Shown here in pieces: positions 1-6,713 of a stretch of 6,806 nt of DNA. Both the position numbers and the translations under genes were made by a program. Location of the stretch: NCBI GenBank assembly GCA_003645495.1, contig QNFK01000100.1:1-6806 (forward strand), in the 5' to 3' direction. The notes below the pieces were generated by a model. That model was given only the letters and a program-made list of their open reading frames with translations, did not search any database and was not told where the DNA came from. Origin of the DNA: Gammaproteobacteria bacterium (GTDB lineage Bacteria; Pseudomonadota; Gammaproteobacteria; Steroidobacterales; Woeseiaceae). Position 1 is the first letter of the stretch. Each line of letters starts with the position of its first letter.

Positions 1-612
1 GGCAATGAAGAGCAAAACGAGGCATCAGCGTTTCTTGGCAAGGCAATGATGATCGCGATTGCTGTCATGGCCATTATTCTCGTTACTCAGTTCAACAGCA
101 TTTTCCAGGCATTCCTGATTCTCACCGCCGTTGTATTTTCCACGGGTGGTGTTTTGCTCGGCCACCTCATCATGAACAAGCCGTTTGGTATCGTGATGAG
201 TGGCGTCGGTGTGATTACGCTGGCCGGCATTGTAGTGAATAACAATATTGTATTTATCGATACGTATAACGTTTTGCGCCAACGTGGCAATGAGGCGTTC
301 GACGCAATTGTCAGAACATGCGCGGTACGCTTGCGGCCGGTACTGCTGACCACGGTCACTACTATTCTTGGTTTGCTACCGATGGTCTTTGCGCTCAATA
401 TCGACCTGGTTAATCGTGATATCTCGGTCGGCGCACCATCAACCCAGTACTGGACCCAGTTGTCATCATCGGTTGCCGGAGGACTGGCATTTGCGACGAT
501 TTTGACATTATTCCTGACGCCCAGCCTGCTGATGATCCAGGCGAGAGTTGGCGCGCGCCTGGCAGCACGGCGTACGGCACGGGAAGCCAGGATTTCTCGC
601 GCGGTAACCTAG
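1..612 (+). CDS. RND efflux permease, C-terminal fragment (5' end outside window)
   Basis: This is the last 203 residues of an inner-membrane RND (HAE-1-like) transporter, a proton-driven exporter that works with a periplasmic adaptor and an outer-membrane channel. The reading frame is open from base 1, so the gene is cut by the window edge, not broken. The fragment covers the part equivalent to TM8-TM12 of AcrB. Hydrophobic segments lie at about fragment residues 16-36, 39-61, 64-88, 110-133 and 158-180. Family marks are TQFNSIFQ after TM8, GIVVNNNIVFID in TM10 (nt 220-255), RLRPVLLTT in TM11 (nt 328-354) and GAPSTQYWTQL before TM12. The position of AcrB Lys940 is Asn (nt 238-240), while the TM11 Arg and Thr corresponding to AcrB Arg971 and Thr978 are kept. 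A short Arg/Ala-rich cytoplasmic tail ends the protein. Substrate cannot be inferred. The family call is secure; HAE-1 over another RND group is likely but rests on half a protein. Confidence 0.93.
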   Translation, partial: GNEEQNEASAFLGKAMMIAIAVMAIILVTQFNSIFQAFLILTAVVFSTGGVLLGHLIMNKPFGIVMSGVGVITLAGIVVNNNIVFIDTYNVLRQRGNEAFDAIVRTCAVRLRPVLLTTVTTILGLLPMVFALNIDLVNRDISVGAPSTQYWTQLSSSVAGGLAFATILTLFLTPSLLMIQARVGARLAARRTAREARISRAVT

Positions 613-617
613 CCCGA

Positions 618-649
618 ACTATTCAAGAATAGTCTGCGCTAAAGCGCAG
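618..649. repeat. Two back-to-back perfect hairpins after the permease stop
   Basis: Two 16-base inverted repeats abut without a spacer, starting five bases after the stop codon. The first is ACTATTC-AA-GAATAGT (618-633), the second CTGCGCT-AA-AGCGCAG (634-649). Each has 7-base perfect arms around an AA centre, physically a 6-bp stem with a four-base loop. No T-run follows on either strand, so this is not a classical intrinsic terminator. It may act as a 3'-end stabiliser of the permease mRNA, a Rho-dependent 3' boundary or a protein-binding site. The pairing is seen directly; the role is inferred. Confidence 0.6.
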
Positions 650-683
650 TAGAGCGCGTTGCACTCCAGTAGCGTATTGGCTC

Positions 684-704
684 AGGAGCGGCATTCTGCC
701 GCGA
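684..704. repeat. REP-like palindrome
   Basis: GCGGCA (688-693), loop TTC and TGCCGC (697-702) form a perfect 6-bp GC-rich stem with a 3-base loop. The flanks AGGA on the left and GAT on the right make the whole read as AGGAGCGGC..GCCGCGAT. This resembles, from memory, the common layout of REP elements in Pseudomonas and Xanthomonadaceae (GGAGC, GC-rich stem, GCGAT). Such elements lie between genes and are mobilised by REP-associated tyrosine transposases. Only one copy occurs in the window, so repetitiveness in the genome is inferred, not seen. Confidence 0.5.
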
Positions 705-764
705 TGATTGGCATGGCCGACTGGATTCGCGGTCGCAGCCGCCAGCCGATATCCCAGGCCCGAC

Positions 765-836
765 CACCTCCCCGTGCTGTTCAATCCAAAAGAGCACGGC
801 GTGCATCTAAGTACTGAAGATGTAAGACGGGAGGTG
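765..836 (+). other. Compound stem enclosing two small hairpins; sequesters an SD-like sequence
   Basis: CACCTCCC (765-772) pairs perfectly with GGGAGGTG (829-836), and after a bulged C at 773 the pairs G774-C828 and T775-A827 extend the stem to 10 bp. The enclosed 51 bases contain GCACG-G-CGTGC (794-804) and CATCT/AGATG (804-808 with 818-822). These two inner hairpins share base 804 and would compete at that point. The right arm is a strong Shine-Dalgarno-like sequence, and the left arm is its exact complement. It could be a cis-acting RNA element, a small RNA or a fossil repeat. No promoter is evident just upstream, so expression is unproven. Confidence 0.35.
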
Positions 837-982
837 TTTTCTGTGCGGATCAATGTTGCGGCGAGCAGCCATGAAATCGAGCCAAATCGCCGAAATAGTT
901 AGCCTGGTCCGGCAACGGAATCCTGAATTGCACTTCATTTTGATCGTGGAACCATACTAACCGTTTGAAATTATTGAGAATA

Positions 983-1009
983 TTGTGAAATCCAGATTGT
1001 TGATCACAA
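983..1009. promoter_or_regulatory. Inverted repeat upstream of operon promoter, possible operator
   Basis: TTGTGA (983-988) and TCACAA (1004-1009) are perfect inverted arms whose centres are 21 bases apart, two helical turns, ending two bases before the proposed -35 box. The arms look like CRP half-sites, but the spacing (15 bases) is far from the 6 of a CRP site, so a CRP call is not supported. Just upstream, TATTGAGAA and TATTGTGAA (972-980, 981-989) are adjacent 9-mers that differ at one base. Position and symmetry suggest an activator or repressor site; which protein is unknown. Confidence 0.3.
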
Positions 1010-1011
1010 CC

Positions 1012-1039
1012 TTGCGTTATAGTTATCTAGTGTTATACT
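1012..1039 (+). promoter_or_regulatory. Sigma70-type promoter with extended -10, for the efflux operon
   Basis: TTGCGT (1012-1017) is followed after 16 bases by TATACT (1034-1039), which matches the TATAAT consensus at five of six positions. A TG at 1031-1032, one base before the -10, gives the extended -10 form TGTTATACT. Transcription would start near 1045-1047, leaving a leader of about 50 bases. In the leader GGCC-TTACC-GGCC (1057-1069) can form a small hairpin. This is the only good promoter seen before the three-gene operon, and it implies transcription independent of the upstream permease. Confidence 0.6.
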
Positions 1040-1094
1040 TCACTACAACACCATATGGCCTTACCGGCCGACTGACTTGCCTCCGGGGACACCA

Positions 1095-2180
1095 ATGAAT
1101 TTCAAGACTATTGCCATTATCACGCTCGCTGCGACGCTCAGCATCAGCCTGGCCGGATGCGGCGATGTCGATGCAAAAGTCGCACAAGACGCCAGCAGCG
1201 AGGCGCAGGCCAGCGTAAGTGCGCTGCCAGTTGAAGTTGCAGCGGCGAGCAAAGGCGACATTTTCGCGACCTATCACACGACCACCGCGATCTCTGCCGA
1301 CGCAGAAGCACCGGTGCGGGCAAAGGTTGAGGGTGAAATCATTCAGCTACTGGTAGAGGAAGGTGACCGGGTTGTGGCAGGACAGGTTCTTGCCCGTCTG
1401 GACGGCGAAAGGCTGCGATTACAGATGCTGCAGGCGAAATCTGCGCTGGATCAAGTCCGCAATGAACATAAGCGCTTTGTAAGTTTGCAGAAAAGAGGAC
1501 TGGTTAGTGCATCGGCAGTTGAGGGACTGAGCTTCGACATGGACGCGCTCGACGCAAGCTACGAATTGAAACGCCTCAATTACAGCTATACCAAAATTCG
1601 CGCACCGATATCCGGAATCGTTTCCGCACGCGACGTTAAAGTCGGCCAGCATATTGTTGTCAGCGATTCGACCTTCAAAATTACCGACACCTCAAGGTTG
1701 GTCGCTTATCTGAAAATTCCGCAAAGCGAGTTGACGAAATTCGCTGCAGGTCACAGCGCAGAAATTCATGTCGACGCCATGCCGGACATCACATTCGCAG
1801 CTACCATTGCGCGCATCAGCCCGACAGTGGACGCCAGGAACGGTACATTTCGCGCTACAGCGTATATAGATAACAAAGCAGGACTGCTTGCCCCCGGAAT
1901 GTTTGCTCGATTCGATATCGCCTACGAAAAGCATGTTGATGCGTTGCTTATTCCTGCCGCGGCAATCGTTCGGGAAGACCGCCTGACAGTTGTTTATGTA
2001 GTGACAGATGGCGCCGCCGAGCGACGTACCATCGTTACCGGTATCGAATCGGATGGGCGCGTTGAAGTACTCGACGGTCTCGCTGCACATGAACAGATAA
2101 TCGTTACCGGTCAGGGCAGCCTGCGTGACGGCAGCAAGGTACTCGCAAGCATCCAGACCGGGACATCCGTCACGGGTTGA
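1095..2180 (+). CDS. RND efflux periplasmic adaptor (MFP) lipoprotein A
   Basis: A 361-residue periplasmic adaptor of the HlyD/AcrA superfamily that would link an RND permease to an outer-membrane channel. The N-terminus is a lipoprotein signal peptide with the lipobox LAGC, so Cys22 should be acylated; Gly23 after it does not give an inner-membrane retention signal by the E. coli Asp+2 rule. Order of domains: first half of the lipoyl/barrel-sandwich motif at about residues 65-105 (GEIIQLLVEEGD, GQVLARLDG), a short alpha-helical hairpin at about 105-160, second half-lipoyl with RAPISGIVS at about 169-177, beta-barrel at about 195-275 (KIPQSEL, ISPTVDARNGTFR, LAPGMFAR), and membrane-proximal domain to the end (IPAAAIV, VTGQGSLRDGSKV). 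The ATG at 1095 is chosen over an in-frame TTG at 1077 because the signal peptide begins there and GGGG lies 6 bases before it. First gene of a three-gene operon; the following gene is a paralogue. Family call is secure. Confidence 0.93.
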   Translation: MNFKTIAIITLAATLSISLAGCGDVDAKVAQDASSEAQASVSALPVEVAAASKGDIFATYHTTTAISADAEAPVRAKVEGEIIQLLVEEGDRVVAGQVLARLDGERLRLQMLQAKSALDQVRNEHKRFVSLQKRGLVSASAVEGLSFDMDALDASYELKRLNYSYTKIRAPISGIVSARDVKVGQHIVVSDSTFKITDTSRLVAYLKIPQSELTKFAAGHSAEIHVDAMPDITFAATIARISPTVDARNGTFRATAYIDNKAGLLAPGMFARFDIAYEKHVDALLIPAAAIVREDRLTVVYVVTDGAAERRTIVTGIESDGRVEVLDGLAAHEQIIVTGQGSLRDGSKVLASIQTGTSVTG

Positions 2181-2227
2181 TTGATCGTTCCAGCACTAAT
2201 CCACATTTAGATGGATACACCAGATCA

Positions 2228-2233
2228 AAAGGA
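2228..2233 (+). promoter_or_regulatory. Ribosome binding site that fixes the start of adaptor B
   Basis: AAAGGA lies 7 bases before the ATG at 2241. An in-frame ATG at 2211 would add ten charged or polar residues before the signal peptide and has no purine-rich sequence at the right distance, so 2241 is preferred. Confidence 0.65.
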
Positions 2234-2240
2234 AATCGTA

Positions 2241-3335
2241 ATGACGCCGAGACGGTTATTGCCGGGAATGGTATTAGCTGCAGTCCTGCTGGCTTCATGC
2301 CAGCAGGGTGGCGACGAAGTCGCAGCCGAAACTGAAGAGGATGAAAGTCCCGCTATCCCTGTCGAAACTGCATTACCAACCCGCGGTGATATTTATGCTG
2401 TTTACTCCGGTACTGCCCCAATTGAAGCGTTTGCCGACGCCACCGTAATTGCCAAAGTTGGCGGCGAAATTCGTGAAGTTCTTGCCGAGGAAGGCGACGA
2501 TGTCCGCAGCGGCCAGGTCCTTGCTCGCCTGGACGGCGATCGTCTGCGACTGGAGAAGGAACAAGCTGAGGCGAACCTGCGGAAATTGGAGCGCGACTAC
2601 CAGCGCAACGTCGATCTAAAAGGTAAGGGCCTGGTCAGTGAAGGCGACTTTGAGAAAATCCGTTACGAGATGGAAGCATTGCAAGCAACTTTTGATCTCG
2701 CAAAGCTTGAGCTCAGCTACACGGAGATTCTCGCACCAATCGACGGCGTAGTATCTGAGCGATTCATCAAGGTCGGTAACACGATTGACGTTAACGAGCA
2801 GACGTTTAAAGTGACCAGCCTGGAACCGCTTATTTCGTATCTGCATGTACCGGAGAGAGAATACAGGCGCATCAAACCAGGCCAGAAAGCAAATATTGAA
2901 GTAGATGCACTCTCGGGTGCAGGTTTCGAAGCTGTTGTCGCACGCATAAGTCCGATAGTCGATCCGGAAACCGGCACGTTCAAGATCAGCATCGAGGTAT
3001 CCGACGCCTCGCGACAATTGAAACCAGGAATGTTCGGTCGCATCGGAATTGTCTTTGACATGCATGCCAATGCATTGCAGATCCCGCGCAGCGCGATAGT
3101 TGAAAGTGCCGGGCAATCCTCCGTTTTTATTGTTAGTGAAGACGTTGTCGAGCGCCGGTTAATCAGCACCGGGTATGCCGAGAGCGGACAGATAGAAGTG
3201 CTGCAAGGTCTGGACGACATGGACGAAATTGTTGTGGTCGGCCAGACCAGCCTGAAAGATGGCTCAAAAATTTCAGTAATCAATTCGCCGGCTACCACGA
3301 CCAGCACCGCTGATAACGAATCTTTACCTGAATAA
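2241..3335 (+). CDS. RND efflux periplasmic adaptor (MFP) lipoprotein B
   Basis: A 364-residue second adaptor of the same family, 60 bases after adaptor A. It has its own lipoprotein signal peptide (two Arg near the N-terminus, hydrophobic run, lipobox LASC, Cys20 acylated, Gln21 next). A Glu/Asp-rich linker follows at about residues 25-36. The first half-lipoyl motif is at about 60-100 (GEIREVLAEEGD, GQVLARLDG), a helical hairpin at about 100-157, the second half-lipoyl with APIDGVVSE at 165-173, the beta-barrel at about 190-270 (ISPIVDPETGTFK, LKPGMFGR), and the membrane-proximal domain to about 350. Over about 155 residues from the PVE motif to the end of the second half-lipoyl it aligns with adaptor A without gaps and is identical at roughly half the positions, so the pair arose by an old duplication. 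The tail after residue 350 is Ser/Thr-rich and unlike adaptor A. It probably forms mixed complexes with adaptor A on the downstream permease. Confidence 0.93.
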   Translation: MTPRRLLPGMVLAAVLLASCQQGGDEVAAETEEDESPAIPVETALPTRGDIYAVYSGTAPIEAFADATVIAKVGGEIREVLAEEGDDVRSGQVLARLDGDRLRLEKEQAEANLRKLERDYQRNVDLKGKGLVSEGDFEKIRYEMEALQATFDLAKLELSYTEILAPIDGVVSERFIKVGNTIDVNEQTFKVTSLEPLISYLHVPEREYRRIKPGQKANIEVDALSGAGFEAVVARISPIVDPETGTFKISIEVSDASRQLKPGMFGRIGIVFDMHANALQIPRSAIVESAGQSSVFIVSEDVVERRLISTGYAESGQIEVLQGLDDMDEIVVVGQTSLKDGSKISVINSPATTTSTADNESLPE

Positions 3336-3367
3336 CGATCATCGGAACCTGACGACAAGAAATCCAC

Positions 3368-6300
3368 ATGCGAAGACTGATTGAAATAGCAACCGAACGC
3401 CGCGTCACAATAATGATGTTTACAGTCGCCGTCGTGCTTTTTGGCATGGTCTCCTTGTCGCGCCTCAAAGTGAATCTTCTGCCTGACATTTCGTACCCGA
3501 CAATTACGGTACGAACGGAACTCACTGGCGCAGCACCGGTGGAGGTCGAGAACCTTCTGACCAAGCCGATCGAAGAAGCGGTCGGCGTCATCCGCAACGT
3601 ACGTCTCGTTCGATCGGTTTCCAGATCCGGTCAATCTGACGTAACGCTGGAATTCCTGTGGGGCACCGACATGGACATTGCCGGTGTCGATGTACGCGAG
3701 AAGATCGACATTATCGAGTTACCACTCGAGGCCAGGCGCCCGCTGTTGCTGCGCTTCGATCCATCGTCAGAGCCCATCATGCGCCTGGGGCTGCTGCAGA
3801 AAGATGAAGATGGTACGGCAACTGACGCAGCTACAATCGAGGCCAGCCTAAAAGCCCTGCGCCGGCTCGCCGAAGACCGGATTAAAAATGACCTGGAAGC
3901 TGAAGAAGGGACGGCCGCAGTAAAAGTAAGCGGTGGTCTCGAAGACGAGATCCAGATTCAGGTAGACCAGCAAAAACTCGCACAACTTGGACTCAGTATC
4001 GATCAAATTGCAGAGCGCGTCCGTGCGGAAAACGTAAACCTGTCGGGCGGACGCCTGGAAGAAGGCACGCAAAGATTTCTCGTCCGAACAATCAACGAGT
4101 TTCAAACAGTTGCAGAATTCGCCGACGCGATCATCGCCAACGTTGAAGGTCGTCCCGTCTACTTGCGCGACGTCGCTACCGTTTCCCGCGGATACAAGGA
4201 ACGCGAAGCAATTACCCGGGTAAAAGGCCGTGAGTCAGTCGAATTGGCTGTCTACAAGGAGGGTGATGCAAACACGGTGCAGGTTGCCAACCGGGTAGAG
4301 CGCAGGCTGGAGCAAATTCGCGAGTCGCTCCCCGATAACCTGGAACTCGTCAAGATCTACGATCAGTCGAAATTCATTTCCGCCGCTATTCAACAGGTAA
4401 CGTCAGCCGCTCTCATTGGTGGAATGCTGGCAATCATGGTTCTGTATGGCTTCCTCAGGGATGCACGTGCGACAACGATTATCGCCGTCGCGATACCCGT
4501 GTCAGTGATTGGCACATTCCTCCTGATGTACTCATATGATGTCTCGCTCAACATCATGTCACTTGGCGGGGTCGCACTGGCCGTTGGCATGCTGGTAGAC
4601 AATGCCATTGTTGTTTTGGAAAACATCGTCAGAAAGCGCGAACAAGGCCAGGGCATCCTGGAGTCCGCACGCAATGGTACGGCCGAAGTTTCCGCTGCCG
4701 TCATTGCGTCTACGCTGACAACAATCGCCGTATTTTTCCCAATGGTGTTTATCAGTGGTATTGCCGGACAACTTTTTCGAGACCAGGCCCTGACTGTCAC
4801 ATTCGCACTGGCCTTTTCCCTGATTGTTGCGCTTACCCTGATTCCGATGCTCGCTGCACTGGGTACCGGCTCGCGTTACGTCGAGGTTGGAGAGGATTCT
4901 CCGCCCAGCTGGTTCACCCGCGGTGTCGCATATGTAGTGCGCCTGCTTGGCCTTGCCTTCCTGGGCGTCAAGTGGCTTTTCTGGGCCATCCTCTGGTTGC
5001 CCTCGCAGTTATTGCAACGACTGTATCTCATAACCGCAAAAGGCTATGTGCCGCTGCTACGCTGGTCACTGGGCCACCGCGCGGTTGTCGTTGCAGGTGC
5101 AGCAGCAATATTCGCTGCAACAATGCTGCTTATCCCGCGCCTGGGAACAGAACTTATTCCGCAGTTGTCACAAGGCGAGTTCAGCGTCAACCTGAGACTT
5201 GCACCGGGAGCTCCGTTGGCGGAGACCGATCGTGCGATCCAAGTGGCCCAAAACGTCACCAGTGACATCGAAAATGTGGAGCTCAGTTACTCAGTTGCCG
5301 GTACCGGAAATCGACTTGATGCCAACCCAGTCGACTCCGGAGAAAATACCGGCACGCTGAGTATTACCTTGAAACCTGGTGCCGGACGCGTCGCAGAAGA
5401 CAGCGCGATGGACACCATGCGCCAGGAACTGGCGATGTTGCCGGGCGTGCAGTATGAATTCAGCCGCCCTGCACTCATGACGTTCGCAAGCCCTCTGCAA
5501 ATCGAAATCTCCGGGTTCGATCTTGCCGGCCTGGAGTCTGTTAGCCAGGCGCTGTTAAGCGAATTGTCCGCCGCAGATCGTTTCACCGATTTGAAGACGA
5601 CGATTGAGTCCGGTAATCCTGAAATCCAGATCCTGTTCGATCAGGAACGTGCAGCGGCGTTAGGGCTCACTGTCAGAGAAATCGCCGACCGGGTAGTAGC
5701 AAATGTGCGTGGTGAGCTGGCAACCCGCTATACCTGGAGAGACAAGAAAATTGATGTGCTGGTGAAGAGCGTCGACACGCGCCAGGCCAGCATCGACGAT
5801 ATCCGCAAACTTATCGTAAATCCGGCAGCCGAACGACCTGTTACGCTCGAATCGGTCGCCGATATCCGTGTTGCACGTGGCCCGGCCGAAGTGCGCCGGA
5901 TTGCTCAGGAACGTGTCGCTGTCATAACAGCCAATCTTGCTTATGGTGATCTCGGCACGGCAGTTGCTACAGCGAGCGCAATCATTGACAGAACCCCGAT
6001 GCCATCCGGCATTACCGCGATGGTTTCCGGCCAAAACGAAGAAATGCAGGACTCGTTTCGCTCAATGCAGTTTGCATTAGTGCTGGCGGTTTTTCTTGTT
6101 TACCTGGTCATGGCATCGCAATTCGAATCACTGATCCACCCGCTGGTCATTCTTTTCACCATTCCGCTTGCACTGGTCGGAGCGGTACTCGCGCTCTACG
6201 TGACGGGCACCACCGTCAACGTGGTCGCGTTTATTGGCGTCATCATGCTGGCAGGCATTGTCGTGAATAACGCGATCGTACTTGTTGATCTGATCAATCA

Positions 6301-6598
6301 ACTACAGGCACAAGGCGTTGAAAAAATCGCTGCGATCATGGAAGCGGGACAAGCCAGGTTACGACCGATTCTGATGACCACGTTAACAACCGCGCTCGGC
6401 CTGTTGCCAATGGCGATCGGTTTCGGTGAAGGCGCCGAAGTGCGAACGCCGATGGCCATTACCGTCATCGGTGGCCTGCTCGTGTCGACCCTGCTGACGC
6501 TGGTGGTCATACCGGTCGTCTACTCAGTGCTCGATCGAAAGAAGTGGCCGGTCAGCGCCACAAATGAAAGTGCGATTCCGGCACCGGCAACCGGTTAG
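3368..6598 (+). CDS. RND efflux permease, HAE-1-like, full length
   Basis: A complete 1076-residue RND transporter, slightly longer than AcrB (1049). An N-terminal amphipathic helix leads into TM1 (about 12-32). Then come the first porter domain (33 to about 340), TM2-TM6 (about 344-498), a cytoplasmic linker (about 499-568), TM7 (about 571-590), the second porter domain (to about 898) and TM8-TM12 (about 900-1058). Family marks are PDISYPTI after TM1, FLRDAR (362-367), GMLVDNAIVVLEN in TM4, GIVVNNAIVLVD in TM10 and RLRPILMTT in TM11. By alignment with AcrB, Asp407 is kept (Asp411), Asp408 is Asn412, Lys940 is Asn967, Arg971 is Arg997 and Thr978 is Thr1004. The start has only a weak ribosome binding sequence (AAGAAA, 5 bases upstream), but the next ATG would remove the N-terminal helix. 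It lies 32 bases after adaptor B, so the three genes are probably cotranscribed. HAE-1 is preferred to the heavy-metal class because CzcA/CusA hallmarks are not evident. Substrate unknown. Confidence 0.95.
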   Translation: MRRLIEIATERRVTIMMFTVAVVLFGMVSLSRLKVNLLPDISYPTITVRTELTGAAPVEVENLLTKPIEEAVGVIRNVRLVRSVSRSGQSDVTLEFLWGTDMDIAGVDVREKIDIIELPLEARRPLLLRFDPSSEPIMRLGLLQKDEDGTATDAATIEASLKALRRLAEDRIKNDLEAEEGTAAVKVSGGLEDEIQIQVDQQKLAQLGLSIDQIAERVRAENVNLSGGRLEEGTQRFLVRTINEFQTVAEFADAIIANVEGRPVYLRDVATVSRGYKEREAITRVKGRESVELAVYKEGDANTVQVANRVERRLEQIRESLPDNLELVKIYDQSKFISAAIQQVTSAALIGGMLAIMVLYGFLRDARATTIIAVAIPVSVIGTFLLMYSYDVSLNIMSLGGVALAVGMLVDNAIVVLENIVRKREQGQGILESARNGTAEVSAAVIASTLTTIAVFFPMVFISGIAGQLFRDQALTVTFALAFSLIVALTLIPMLAALGTGSRYVEVGEDSPPSWFTRGVAYVVRLLGLAFLGVKWLFWAILWLPSQLLQRLYLITAKGYVPLLRWSLGHRAVVVAGAAAIFAATMLLIPRLGTELIPQLSQGEFSVNLRLAPGAPLAETDRAIQVAQNVTSDIENVELSYSVAGTGNRLDANPVDSGENTGTLSITLKPGAGRVAEDSAMDTMRQELAMLPGVQYEFSRPALMTFASPLQIEISGFDLAGLESVSQALLSELSAADRFTDLKTTIESGNPEIQILFDQERAAALGLTVREIADRVVANVRGELATRYTWRDKKIDVLVKSVDTRQASIDDIRKLIVNPAAERPVTLESVADIRVARGPAEVRRIAQERVAVITANLAYGDLGTAVATASAIIDRTPMPSGITAMVSGQNEEMQDSFRSMQFALVLAVFLVYLVMASQFESLIHPLVILFTIPLALVGAVLALYVTGTTVNVVAFIGVIMLAGIVVNNAIVLVDLINQLQAQGVEKIAAIMEAGQARLRPILMTTLTTALGLLPMAIGFGEGAEVRTPMAITVIGGLLVSTLLTLVVIPVVYSVLDRKKWPVSATNESAIPAPATG

Positions 6599-6713
6599 CC
6601 CGAACATTGCATGAGTGCCGGCGCTTACAAAAGAGATGGGGTTATGATTCAAATGGTTGTGGCATTTTCGGCCAGGGTGGAAGGGTTACAGTTTGCGCCT
6701 GCCGGGCTGTCGC

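Larger units (their letters stand above)
613..1094. other. Intergenic region with structured elements, no convincing gene
   Basis: These 482 bases separate the upstream permease from the three-gene efflux operon. Frames on both strands give only short products (64 residues or fewer forward, 76 reverse) with no recognisable domain, and the forward one lacks a ribosome binding site. The left part (613-840) is rich in palindromes: a tandem hairpin pair, a REP-like element and a larger compound stem. The right part (900-1050) is AT-richer and carries the promoter of the downstream operon with possible operator sequences. The change in base composition fits a promoter region beginning near 900. 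Confidence 0.7.

Noticed and set aside
623..902. Overlapping short frames in the intergenic region, 76 residues on the - strand and 64 on the + strand.
   Set aside because: They run through hairpins and the REP-like element, have no domain and no convincing ribosome binding site for their full length.
983..1009. CRP binding site.
   Set aside because: The half-sites look right (TTGTGA, TCACAA), but the 15-base spacing does not fit a CRP dimer site (TGTGA-N6-TCACA).
2717..3634. A 305-codon open frame on the - strand across the adaptor B/permease junction.
   Set aside because: It lies opposite two clear RND-system genes and its product has the Cys-, Arg- and Ser-rich composition of an antisense shadow.
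6578..6621. Terminator made of CCGGCAC (6578-6584) and GTGCCGG (6615-6621).
   Set aside because: The loop is about 30 bases, the left arm lies inside the permease coding sequence and no T-run follows.
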